Shown here: one piece after another, positions 1 to 6,367 of the stretch | Numbering within the stretch: the first letter of the stretch is position 1 | Layout of the letters: each line of letters starts with the position of its first letter | Assembly: GCA_044370695.1 (NCBI GenBank) | Contig: JBILVB010000139.1 | Location: 1 to 9,663 of the forward strand | Direction of reading: 5' to 3' | Source: JBEIFW01 sp044370695 | GTDB taxonomy: Bacteria > Actinomycetota > Acidimicrobiia > Acidimicrobiales > Ilumatobacteraceae | Length of the DNA stretch: 9,663 bases | The notes under the pieces: model-generated | Seen by the model: only the letters and a program-made list of their open reading frames with translations | Told to the model about the DNA's origin: nothing | Database searches by the model: none | Made by a program: the position numbers and the translations under genes

Positions 1-2
1 CC

Positions 3-812
3 AAGGCCGATCTCGACGCCTTCGGCGTGGCGCGTGTCGCCGGTGCGCTCGGCCCCGAACAGGTCGCCGCGCTGCGCGCCCGCCTGGTGGAGCAAGCGGC
101 GGCCGAGCGGGCCGCCGGCATCGGCTTCCTCGAGTACGAGGGCGCCAACCAACGGGTCTGGAACCTGCCGAGCAAGGGCAAGGTGTTCCGCGACCTGCTG
201 ACGACACCGATCGTGCGGACCCTGGTTCGTCATGTCCTGCAGGGCGATTACTGCCTGTCGAGCCACACGGCGAACATCGCCGGGCCCGGGGGCTCGGCGA
301 TGGTGCTCCATTCCGACCAGGGTTTCAGCCCGCGCTCGATCGAGATGGCCCTCACGGTCAACGTCATGTGGATGCTGGCGGATTTCACCGAGGACAACGG
401 TGCGACGCGCCTGGTGCCCGGGTCGCACCGGATCCCGTCCGAACCGCCCCACGACGGCAGCGTCCGGACCGTCGCCGGCACCGGACCGGTCGGCACGGCG
501 CTGGTGTTCGACGGCCGGATCTGGCACGGCACGGGTGCGAACGTCACCGCCGATCAGCAGCGTTACGGCGTGCTCACGTACTTCTGCCGGCCGTGGATGC
601 GCCCGCAGGAGAACTACACGCTGTCCACCCACCCCGACGCGCTCGCCGACCTCGACGACGAACTGCGCGCGCTGCTCGGGTTCCGGGTGTGGCGCACCCT
701 CGGGGGAGTGCACGGTCCCTACGGGATCGGCACGCCGGGCGACGGGCTCGGGTTCCGCACCTCGGGGATGGTCGAACGCCCGACCGAGTACCTGGGGGAA
801 CTGCGCCCCTGA
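3..812 (+). CDS. Phytanoyl-CoA dioxygenase (PhyH) family protein, 5'-truncated by the window edge
   Basis: This is probably a non-heme Fe(II)/2-oxoglutarate-dependent oxygenase that hydroxylates a small organic or acyl substrate in the cytoplasm. The iron-binding facial triad is visible: an H-S-D (HxD) motif with its His codon at 309-311 and a distal His in WHGTG at 525-527. The Arg codon at 561-563 is the likely 2-oxoglutarate anchor. The segment NGATRLVPGSHR between them is typical of the family. The reading frame is open to the left edge, and the piece before the first possible GTG (27) already encodes family-like sequence (DLDAFGVARVAGAL). I therefore think the true start lies upstream and GTG 27 is internal. 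The gene ends 7 bases before the stop of the convergent PLP enzyme gene. PhyH proteins act on very varied substrates (phytanoyl-CoA, ectoine, others), so the substrate cannot be named. The family call is strong; function beyond it is open. Confidence 0.88.
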   Translation, partial: KADLDAFGVARVAGALGPEQVAALRARLVEQAAAERAAGIGFLEYEGANQRVWNLPSKGKVFRDLLTTPIVRTLVRHVLQGDYCLSSHTANIAGPGGSAMVLHSDQGFSPRSIEMALTVNVMWMLADFTEDNGATRLVPGSHRIPSEPPHDGSVRTVAGTGPVGTALVFDGRIWHGTGANVTADQQRYGVLTYFCRPWMRPQENYTLSTHPDALADLDDELRALLGFRVWRTLGGVHGPYGIGTPGDGLGFRTSGMVERPTEYLGELRP

Positions 813-819
813 GGGACCT

Positions 820-1755
820 CTACGGCCCGACACGGGCGAACGCGTCCACCACGGCGGCGAGTCGGTCGACCGGCGGCAGCGCCACCCGGGCGACGCCGGG
901 GAGGCCGAACGACGTGGCGTCGCGCACCAGCACACCGAGGGGCGCGAGGTCCTCGCGCAGGTCCGGCCGGTGCACGAGCACCCAGTTGACGTCGGTGTCG
1001 TCGACCGCGAAGCCGAGCGCGCGCAACGCAGTGACGAACTCGGCGCGCAGCGACCGGATCGACGATGCCCACCCCGGGAGGTCGGTGGTCTCGAGCAGGT
1101 GGGGGAGGGCGGCGAGTGCGAGGCCGTTCACCGACCATTCCGGCCGGTGTCGGCGGAGCCGGTCCGCCGAACCCGGGTCCGGGGCGAGGGCGTAGCCGAG
1201 CCGCAGCCCGGGGCACGCCCACACCTTGGTGAGCGATCCCAGCCGCCAGCAGCCGGCGTCGCCTCGGCTCCAGCGACCGGTCGCGAGCGGGTAGAAGGAC
1301 TCGTCCCACACCCGGGCCGATGCGTCGGGCGGCGCGAGCCGTCCGAGCGGGTTCGACGGGTTCGATCGCCAGCGCGGCCCACCCGCCTCCAGCCGGGGCA
1401 GGTGCCGGCGGTAGAGCGAGAACTCCGGCTCGACCACGTCGCCGACGCCCTCGAGTGCGGCCACCAGGGCGATCGCCTCGGACCCGCCGTTGGTGAGGAC
1501 CAACACGGAGGGGTCGGTGCCGAGCACGGCGGCGAGGTGCCGGGAGGCCTCGCGGTCGTCGGGGTACCGGGTCACGAGTTCGGGGTGGGCGGCGACCAGC
1601 CGGCCGAGGAGCGAGGCGACGTCCGGGGCGAAGGGATTCATGCTCGCCGAGAGCTCGAGCAACCGTGCCGGATCGAGCCCCAGGGATCGGGCGACCTGGA
1701 TTGCGTCGCCCCCGTGGGCGCCGGCCACCGGCACCCGCTGGTCTGCCCGGTTCAT
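820..1755 (-). CDS. CobD/HisC-like PLP-dependent aminotransferase or decarboxylase
   Basis: A fold-type I PLP enzyme of the class I/II aminotransferase superfamily, 311 residues from the chosen ATG. The N-terminal HGG (residues 14-16) followed by LSASMNP (35-41) is the pattern of threonine-phosphate decarboxylase CobD/CobC of cobalamin synthesis, and is also close to histidinol-phosphate aminotransferase. NPSNPLG (132-138), the Asp of WDESF (D151), the Schiff-base Lys in SLTK (K177), PGLRLGY (182-188) and a C-terminal substrate-carboxylate Arg (R290) are all present. An active enzyme is expected. It is somewhat shorter than Salmonella CobD (about 364 aa). A longer frame reaches 1842, but its extra 29 residues are Arg-rich and lie inside the upstream gene. 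The ATG at 1755 overlaps the esterase stop as ATGA, so translation is probably coupled. No other cobalamin gene is in view, so a role in B12 is only suggested. An aminotransferase of another pathway is the alternative. Confidence 0.8.
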   Translation of the reverse strand: MNRADQRVPVAGAHGGDAIQVARSLGLDPARLLELSASMNPFAPDVASLLGRLVAAHPELVTRYPDDREASRHLAAVLGTDPSVLVLTNGGSEAIALVAALEGVGDVVEPEFSLYRRHLPRLEAGGPRWRSNPSNPLGRLAPPDASARVWDESFYPLATGRWSRGDAGCWRLGSLTKVWACPGLRLGYALAPDPGSADRLRRHRPEWSVNGLALAALPHLLETTDLPGWASSIRSLRAEFVTALRALGFAVDDTDVNWVLVHRPDLREDLAPLGVLVRDATSFGLPGVARVALPPVDRLAAVVDAFARVGP

Positions 1756-2693
1756 CGCCGGAGCCCGGCGATCGTCTCGACGAGGGTTGCGACGAAGGCG
1801 CCGGTGAGTTCCGGACCGTGGTCGCCGCCGTCGATCCGCCACAACTCGACGGTGCGGCCGGCGGGACAGGGCCAGGCGAGGCGAACCGTGTCCGGGCCGT
1901 CGAGCTCACCGGTGGCGTCGAGCGGCGGGCCCGGCGTCGGGGCCGGATCGCGTCCGCAGCCGCCGGCGACGGCCCACGACCGCACCGTCGCTTCGGCGCC
2001 CGGGTACTCGGCGGCGAACCGTCCCCCGCGGTAGCCGATCACGGCGTCCGAGGTCCCGTGGACGTGCAGGACGTGGACCGGTGTCGCCGGGGTGCAGGCG
2101 CTCCCGGCTCCGGCGAGGCCGGCGACCACGGCGATGCGCTCGGGGTGCTCACACGCCAGTCGGTAGGCCATGAAGTGGCCGTTCGAGTGGCCGAACAGCG
2201 ACACGCGAGCGGCATCGATGGGGGTGCGGGCGGCGATCTCGTCGATCACCCCGAGCAGGTGGGTCACGTCGTCGACCGGCGTGCCGTCGAAGTTGCAGCA
2301 GGCGTCCGTGGCGTTCCAGAAACGCCGGCCGCGGGAATCCGGCGTGCCCTCCGGGAACGCCAGGACGACGTTGCGCGCCAGACCTTCCCGGATGAACAGA
2401 TCGCGGGCGATGACCTCGTCGGCGCTGCCGCCGTAGCCGTGCAGGACGAGCAGCAGCCCGCGCGGCGTGCTCGCCCCGCCCGGGGTGAACACGGTGACGG
2501 GGCGTGCGCCGCCCACGACGAACCGCTCGGGCGGTGACGACGTCGACGGTGTCGGCACGGCCGTGGACGGCGGGAGCGACGCAGGAGCGGTGGCAGCGGT
2601 GCCCGGTGCTCGCGGCGTCGGATCCACGCGAACCCCGGTCCCGGCGCACGATCCGAGCAGCACCGCAGTGCCGAGCAGGGCGATCGAGCGCAT
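1752..2693 (-). CDS. Secreted lipoprotein esterase, LpqC / PHB-depolymerase-like alpha/beta hydrolase
   Basis: A predicted surface-anchored alpha/beta-hydrolase of the poly(3-hydroxybutyrate) depolymerase / feruloyl esterase group, 313 aa. The N-terminus is a short lipoprotein signal peptide with lipobox LGSC (residues 13-16, lipidated Cys16). A Pro/Thr/Ser/Ala-rich linker (about 25-57) follows, as expected for a tether. The catalytic domain shows the oxyanion segment HGYGG (85-89), a CC pair (132-133) followed by VDDV as in this family, nucleophile Ser170 in GHSNG (168-172), Asp216 in HGTSD, and His292 in GGDHG. The usual GHSNGG is GHSNGH here. The family cleaves esters of short hydroxyacids or aromatic acids; the substrate here is unknown. 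ATG 2693 has a GGAG five bases upstream. It is the first gene of a two-gene unit with the CobD/HisC-like gene and is divergent from the c-di-GMP gene. Confidence 0.88.
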   Translation of the reverse strand: MRSIALLGTAVLLGSCAGTGVRVDPTPRAPGTAATAPASLPPSTAVPTPSTSSPPERFVVGGARPVTVFTPGGASTPRGLLLVLHGYGGSADEVIARDLFIREGLARNVVLAFPEGTPDSRGRRFWNATDACCNFDGTPVDDVTHLLGVIDEIAARTPIDAARVSLFGHSNGHFMAYRLACEHPERIAVVAGLAGAGSACTPATPVHVLHVHGTSDAVIGYRGGRFAAEYPGAEATVRSWAVAGGCGRDPAPTPGPPLDATGELDGPDTVRLAWPCPAGRTVELWRIDGGDHGPELTGAFVATLVETIAGLRR

Positions 2694-2698
2694 CGGCG

Positions 2699-2702
2699 CT
2701 CC
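2699..2702 (-). promoter_or_regulatory. Ribosome binding site of the lipoprotein esterase gene
   Basis: On the minus strand GGAG lies five bases before the ATG at 2693. This supports that ATG, which also places a proper lipoprotein signal peptide at the very N-terminus. Confidence 0.5.
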
Positions 2703-2752
2703 GTTCTAGCCGGTGGGTCGGTCGGCGGATAGGTTCCCCGCCCGTCGGGAGT

Positions 2753-2759
2753 GGGAGGG
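2753..2759 (+). promoter_or_regulatory. Ribosome binding site of the GAF-GGDEF-EAL gene
   Basis: A GGGAGGG stretch ends nine bases before the ATG at 2769. It decides between two in-frame starts: the GTG at 2751 directly abuts this element and has no such signal of its own, so ATG 2769 is preferred. Confidence 0.6.
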
Positions 2760-2768
2760 TGCCGTGAC

Positions 2769-4646
2769 ATGACGCGACGAGCAGCGCGCAACCCTCGGAC
2801 CGTCGTTCACCGGTCGGCAGGCCCACTCCGCAACGTGCGCCGTGGTGGCGCGCAATCCGGCACCCGATCCGAGGTGGTCTTCGCCGGCCAGCAGCAGGTG
2901 CTCGATCTGCTCGCCGCCGGCGCGCCGCTGGTCGATTCGTTGAACGCCATCGCCCGGATCAGCGAGCAGGCCTTCCCGTCGATGCTCGCTTCGGTGCTCG
3001 TCTACGACCCGGAGCACGAGGTGTTGCGCCGCGGCGGCTCGTGCTCGCTGCCGGAGAGCTTCGTCGAAGCGGTCGACGGGCTCCGTCCCGGCCCGCAGAT
3101 GGGGAGTTGCGGAACCGCTGCGTTCTGCCGGGCCCGCATCGTGTCCGAGGACATCGACACCGACCCGGTCTGGGTGTCGTTCCGGGAGTTCGCCGCCGGC
3201 TACCGGATCGTGTCGGCGTGGAGCTCGCCGGTGCTCGGTCCGAAGGGCGAACTGCTCGGGGTGTTCGGCATGTACTACCAGGAGCGCCGGGTGCCCTCGC
3301 CGCCCGAGCTCGACCTCGTCGACCACCTGGTGCACCTCGCTGCGATCGCGATCGGACGGTCCCGCCTCGATGCCGCGCTGGAGCGTCGGGCGGCGACGGA
3401 CGATCTCACCGGTCTCGGCAACCGGGCGCGGATGCAGTCCGTGGCCGAACAGCTCAGCGAGGACCCGATCAACGACGGCGTCGAACACGTGGTGGCGATC
3501 GTGGACCTCGACCACTTCCATCTCCACAACCTCACCCTCGGCCAGCGGGGTGCCGATGCGCTGCTCGTCGAGGCGGGCTTCCGGCTGAACCGATCGGCGC
3601 ACGGTGCGGTGCTGCGCGCCCGGCTCGGCGGCGATCAGTTCGTCGTCGTGTTGCCCGAGCACGGGATCGGTGCACAACGCACCATCGAAGGCGTCCTTTC
3701 GGCGATCGCCGATCCGTTCGCCCTCGCCGGAGCCTCGGTCGGTCTGTCGGCGTCCGCAGGCCTCGCCGCCTGGCGGCCGCGCGAGCGGCCCCTCGACGAC
3801 GCGTTGTTCGAAGCGCTCGAGGCGCTCGGCGAGGCCAAGCGCCTCGGTCGGGCTCGTTGCGTCAGCTTCGGTGACACGGCTCGCACGCAGCTCGCCGGCG
3901 AACGGCAGGTCGCCCGGCTGCTGGCCCGCTCCCTGGCCGACGGCGGGGTCGAGCCGCACCTGCAACCCATCGTGCGCCTGACCGACGGGGCCATCGTCGG
4001 GTTCGAGGTGCTCGCCCGGTTGGTCGACAGCTCGGTCCCACCCGGGGTGTTCCTGCCCGTGGCCGAGGAGAACGGCCTCATCCACGAACTCGGCCAGCAG
4101 GTGCTCGCCTTCGCGAGCCGTGTCGTGGCCGAGCAGCGCGAGCGGCTCGGCCCGGTCCGACTGAGCGTCAACGTCTCGATCCATCAGCTGCTCGCGCTCG
4201 ACGCCGCCGCCCGGCTCGTCGCCGTGGTCGAGCGACACGGGGTGGCGCCGGCGTCGATCGACCTCGAGGTGACCGAGAGCCACTGGCTCGACGCCGACAC
4301 GCCGGCCCGGGATGCCCTCCACCAGCTGCGCGAGGCCGGGTTCGGCCTCGTTCTCGACGACTTCGGGACCGGGTACGCCTCGCTCAGCCACCTGCAGCAC
4401 CTGCCGTTCGAGCGGATCAAGGTCGACCGTTCCTTCGTCGATCAACTCGGAACGGATCGGGGCCGGGCGTTGTGCGAGGTGGCGCTGGCCATGGCCAAGG
4501 CCTGCGGGCTGTCCGTCACCGCCGAAGGGGTCGCCGACGCCCGAGCGGCCGAGTCCTTGCGCGACCTGGGTTACGAGACCGGCCAGGGGTTCCTCTGGTC
4601 GCCGGCGCTCCCGCTCGTCGAGGCACTGCGGCTGCTGCCGGGCTGA
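2769..4646 (+). CDS. GAF-GGDEF-EAL c-di-GMP signalling protein with degenerate GGDEF domain
   Basis: A cytoplasmic sensor/effector of cyclic-di-GMP turnover, 625 aa, with no membrane segments. A GAF domain (about residues 35-190) carries the GSCGTA stretch often seen in GAF domains of such proteins. The GGDEF domain (about 205-360) keeps DLDHF (246-250), but its active site reads GGDQF (287-291), and the usual NDxxGHxxGD reads NLTLGQRGAD (254-263), so cyclase activity is unlikely. The EAL domain (about 375-625) keeps E413 (EVL), N468, E500 and E503 (EVTE), D530-D531 (DDFGTGY), K551, D553, E586 and Q606. The second Glu of the usual AEGVE is Ala589. It is probably a phosphodiesterase, or a c-di-GMP/GTP-responsive effector, gated by the GAF ligand. 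It starts divergently from the esterase gene and is followed after 42 bases by the SCO6745-like gene, perhaps in one transcript. Domain calls are strong; activity is inference. Confidence 0.93.
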   Translation: MTRRAARNPRTVVHRSAGPLRNVRRGGAQSGTRSEVVFAGQQQVLDLLAAGAPLVDSLNAIARISEQAFPSMLASVLVYDPEHEVLRRGGSCSLPESFVEAVDGLRPGPQMGSCGTAAFCRARIVSEDIDTDPVWVSFREFAAGYRIVSAWSSPVLGPKGELLGVFGMYYQERRVPSPPELDLVDHLVHLAAIAIGRSRLDAALERRAATDDLTGLGNRARMQSVAEQLSEDPINDGVEHVVAIVDLDHFHLHNLTLGQRGADALLVEAGFRLNRSAHGAVLRARLGGDQFVVVLPEHGIGAQRTIEGVLSAIADPFALAGASVGLSASAGLAAWRPRERPLDDALFEALEALGEAKRLGRARCVSFGDTARTQLAGERQVARLLARSLADGGVEPHLQPIVRLTDGAIVGFEVLARLVDSSVPPGVFLPVAEENGLIHELGQQVLAFASRVVAEQRERLGPVRLSVNVSIHQLLALDAAARLVAVVERHGVAPASIDLEVTESHWLDADTPARDALHQLREAGFGLVLDDFGTGYASLSHLQHLPFERIKVDRSFVDQLGTDRGRALCEVALAMAKACGLSVTAEGVADARAAESLRDLGYETGQGFLWSPALPLVEALRLLPG

Positions 4647-4688
4647 TCCCTTGGGGGAGGTGGTGCCGGGCGTGCCACGATCCCGAGC

Positions 4689-5567
4689 ATGTCCCGGATC
4701 GCCCGTGCGCTGTGGCGGGTCGTCGAGCCCTACCACCAGCTCGCCTACCGCTCACCCGAAGCCGTCGAGGCGTACACCGCCGTCGGCCTCGACCGCCCCG
4801 AGCTGCAGTACTTCGGCAGTCGGCTCGCCGCAGCGGGGCCGGTCTCGCTCCCGGTCGCCGTCGCGGTCCTCTACGGCTTCAGCCCCGACTACGTCGGCCG
4901 TGCGGTGCCCGAGGTGTGGGAGCGGGCCCCGGCAGCGGTGATCAGCGAGGCCCGCTGCCGCGGCGCCGACCGCACGCTCGTGCGCGTCCTGGGTGCCGAC
5001 GTCGCTCGGGGAGCAGCGATGGCCGCCGCGGCGGCGCTGGCCCGATCGGCGGCCGAGGCGGCCGATCTCCCGGCCCGGCCGCTCGCCGCAGCGCACGCGT
5101 CCCTGCTGTGGCCCGACGAGGCGCACCTGGTGCTGTGGCACGCCTGCACGATCCTGCGCGAACACCGCGGTGACGCGCACTGGGTGGCAACCTCCGCGGC
5201 CGGCATCGACGCCGTCGAATGCCACCTGCTCCACGCCGCCGACGGGGCGATGCCCGCCGAGTTGCTCCAGCGCGTGTCGGGATGGGGCGACGAGGCGTGG
5301 CAGGCGGCCGTCGAGCGGCTCCGCAGCCGGGGTTTGCTCGCGCCCGACGGCCTCGCACTCACGAATCGCGGGCAGGCGGTGAAGCTGCAGATCGAGCATG
5401 CGACCGACGCCGCGGCCGCCCGCCCGCTGGCCGCGCTCGGCGGGGACGGGTGCGAGACGCTCGCCGGACACCTGCGGCCCTGGGTCCAGGCCATCAGCGA
5501 CGCCGGCGTCATCGGGGCGTGGAAGCTGCGCGAGGAGCTCTGGCGCGACCTGCCCGATCCGGCGTGA
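4689..5567 (+). CDS. SCO6745-family protein of unknown function, with winged-helix-like C-terminus
   Basis: A 292-residue, Ala-rich, probably cytoplasmic protein resembling the actinobacterial SCO6745 family, whose function is not established. Features recalled for that family are visible: an N-terminal helix with EPYHQLAY followed by SPEA (about 13-25), a YFGSRLAAAGPV segment (41-52), a YGFSPDYVGRAVPEVW segment (62-77), and LREHRGDAHW (156-165). The C-terminal part (about 199-250) looks like a small winged helix: a helix, then RLRSRGLL, then a wing-like turn and LTNRG. This could bind DNA as in MarR-type proteins, but no activity is shown. ATG 4689 is the only good in-frame start. The GGGGGAGG at 4653-4660 is too far (28 bases) to be its Shine-Dalgarno sequence, so initiation may be leaderless or weak. 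The last bases overlap the thioesterase start as GTGA, linking it to acyl-CoA metabolism by context only. Confidence 0.78.
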   Translation: MSRIARALWRVVEPYHQLAYRSPEAVEAYTAVGLDRPELQYFGSRLAAAGPVSLPVAVAVLYGFSPDYVGRAVPEVWERAPAAVISEARCRGADRTLVRVLGADVARGAAMAAAAALARSAAEAADLPARPLAAAHASLLWPDEAHLVLWHACTILREHRGDAHWVATSAAGIDAVECHLLHAADGAMPAELLQRVSGWGDEAWQAAVERLRSRGLLAPDGLALTNRGQAVKLQIEHATDAAAARPLAALGGDGCETLAGHLRPWVQAISDAGVIGAWKLREELWRDLPDPA

Positions 5568-6355
5568 GCACGCTCACCGACCGGCTCGAGCTCGTCGCGC
5601 TCGGCGACGACCGGTTCCGCTCGGCCCACGACGTCGAGGGCCCGCACGTGTTCGGCGGCCTGCTGCTCGGGCAGGCGCTGCGGGCCGCCGCGCTGACGGT
5701 GCCCGACGCCGTCCCGGCCCGCAGCCTGCACGCCTCGTTCCTGGTCGCGGGTACCGGGGGCGAGCCGCTCGTGCTGGCGGTGGAGCGCACCCGGGACGGG
5801 TCGAGTTTCCGGACCCGCCGGGTGGTGGTCACCCAGTCCCGGGGGCCGGTGCTCGTGCTGACCGCCGATTTCCACCGGCCCGAGGACGGCGTCGAGTACG
5901 AGCAGGCCCCCACGCCCGGCGTGCCTTGGCCCGACGGGCTCGGGTCCGGGCGCTACGACAACCCGCTGGTCGAATCGCGCGACGTGCCCGTCGGCGCGGT
6001 GCCCGGCGCTCCGGCGCATGCCCGCCATGCCTGGTTCCGGGTGGTCGACCCGCTCCCCGACGACCCGGCCTGGCATCAGCACGCCCTGGCCTATCTCAGC
6101 GATCACGGCCCGACGCGCGCCGCCCGGGAGCCGCACGCCCATCTCGCCGACGACGCCCGCCGCCAGTCCGTCACCCTCGACCACAGCGTGTGGTTCCACC
6201 GCCCGGCGTGCCTCGACGGCTGGCTGCTGAGCGAACTGGTGCCGGTGGCGACCGGGCGCGGCCGCGGCCTGGCCACCGGGTCGCTGCGGACCGCCGGCGG
6301 CGCGCTGGTCGCGACCGTCGCGCAGGAGGTGCTGCTGCGCACCCGGCCCGGGTGA
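5564..6355 (+). CDS. tesB: Acyl-CoA thioesterase II (TesB-type, double hotdog)
   Basis: A predicted cytoplasmic enzyme hydrolysing acyl-CoA to free fatty acid and CoA, 263 aa, near the usual TesB length of about 285. The N-terminal hotdog carries VFGGLLLGQAL (29-39) and SLHASFL (54-60), followed by ERTRDGSSFRTRRV (74-87), the typical TesB pattern. The C-terminal hotdog carries YLSD (D180), TLDHSVWFHRP (204-214) and VAQE (Q254). D180, T204 and Q254 match the Asp/Thr/Gln triad of E. coli TesB (D204, T228, Q278), so it should be active. The start is GTG at 5564, overlapping the stop of the SCO6745-like gene by four bases (GTGA); no separate Shine-Dalgarno is visible, in keeping with translational coupling. 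An open frame continues upstream to 5219 but lies in the shadow of the previous gene. It faces the pirin gene with a 12-base gap. Chain-length preference cannot be read from the sequence. Confidence 0.92.
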   Translation: MSTLTDRLELVALGDDRFRSAHDVEGPHVFGGLLLGQALRAAALTVPDAVPARSLHASFLVAGTGGEPLVLAVERTRDGSSFRTRRVVVTQSRGPVLVLTADFHRPEDGVEYEQAPTPGVPWPDGLGSGRYDNPLVESRDVPVGAVPGAPAHARHAWFRVVDPLPDDPAWHQHALAYLSDHGPTRAAREPHAHLADDARRQSVTLDHSVWFHRPACLDGWLLSELVPVATGRGRGLATGSLRTAGGALVATVAQEVLLRTRPG

Positions 6356-6367
6356 ACCGGAACCGGC

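Noticed and set aside
27..29. GTG at 27 as the start of the PhyH-family gene
   Set aside because: In-frame sequence before it already looks like the conserved N-terminus and continues to the window edge, so the gene more likely starts outside.
813..819. Terminator between the convergent PhyH and PLP enzyme genes
   Set aside because: The gap is seven bases and I see no stem-loop around it.
232..2034. 600-codon plus-strand open frame across PhyH, the PLP enzyme and the esterase
   Set aside because: It is in a different frame from PhyH and antisense to two genes with complete catalytic motifs. Its Arg/Ser/Pro-rich translation looks like a shadow.
2751..2753. GTG at 2751 as the start of the GAF-GGDEF-EAL gene
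   Set aside because: The strong GGGAGGG lies just after it, at the right distance from ATG 2769, which is the better start.
2706..4736. 676-codon open frame on the minus strand, antisense to the GAF-GGDEF-EAL gene
   Set aside because: The plus-strand frame has unmistakable GAF, GGDEF and EAL motifs. The antisense translation is low-complexity, rich in R, E, G and H, matches no family I know, and is the usual by-product of G/C third positions.
4889..6199. 436-codon minus-strand open frame opposite the SCO6745-like and TesB genes
   Set aside because: It is antisense to a thioesterase with its full Asp/Thr/Gln triad and shows no recognisable domain.
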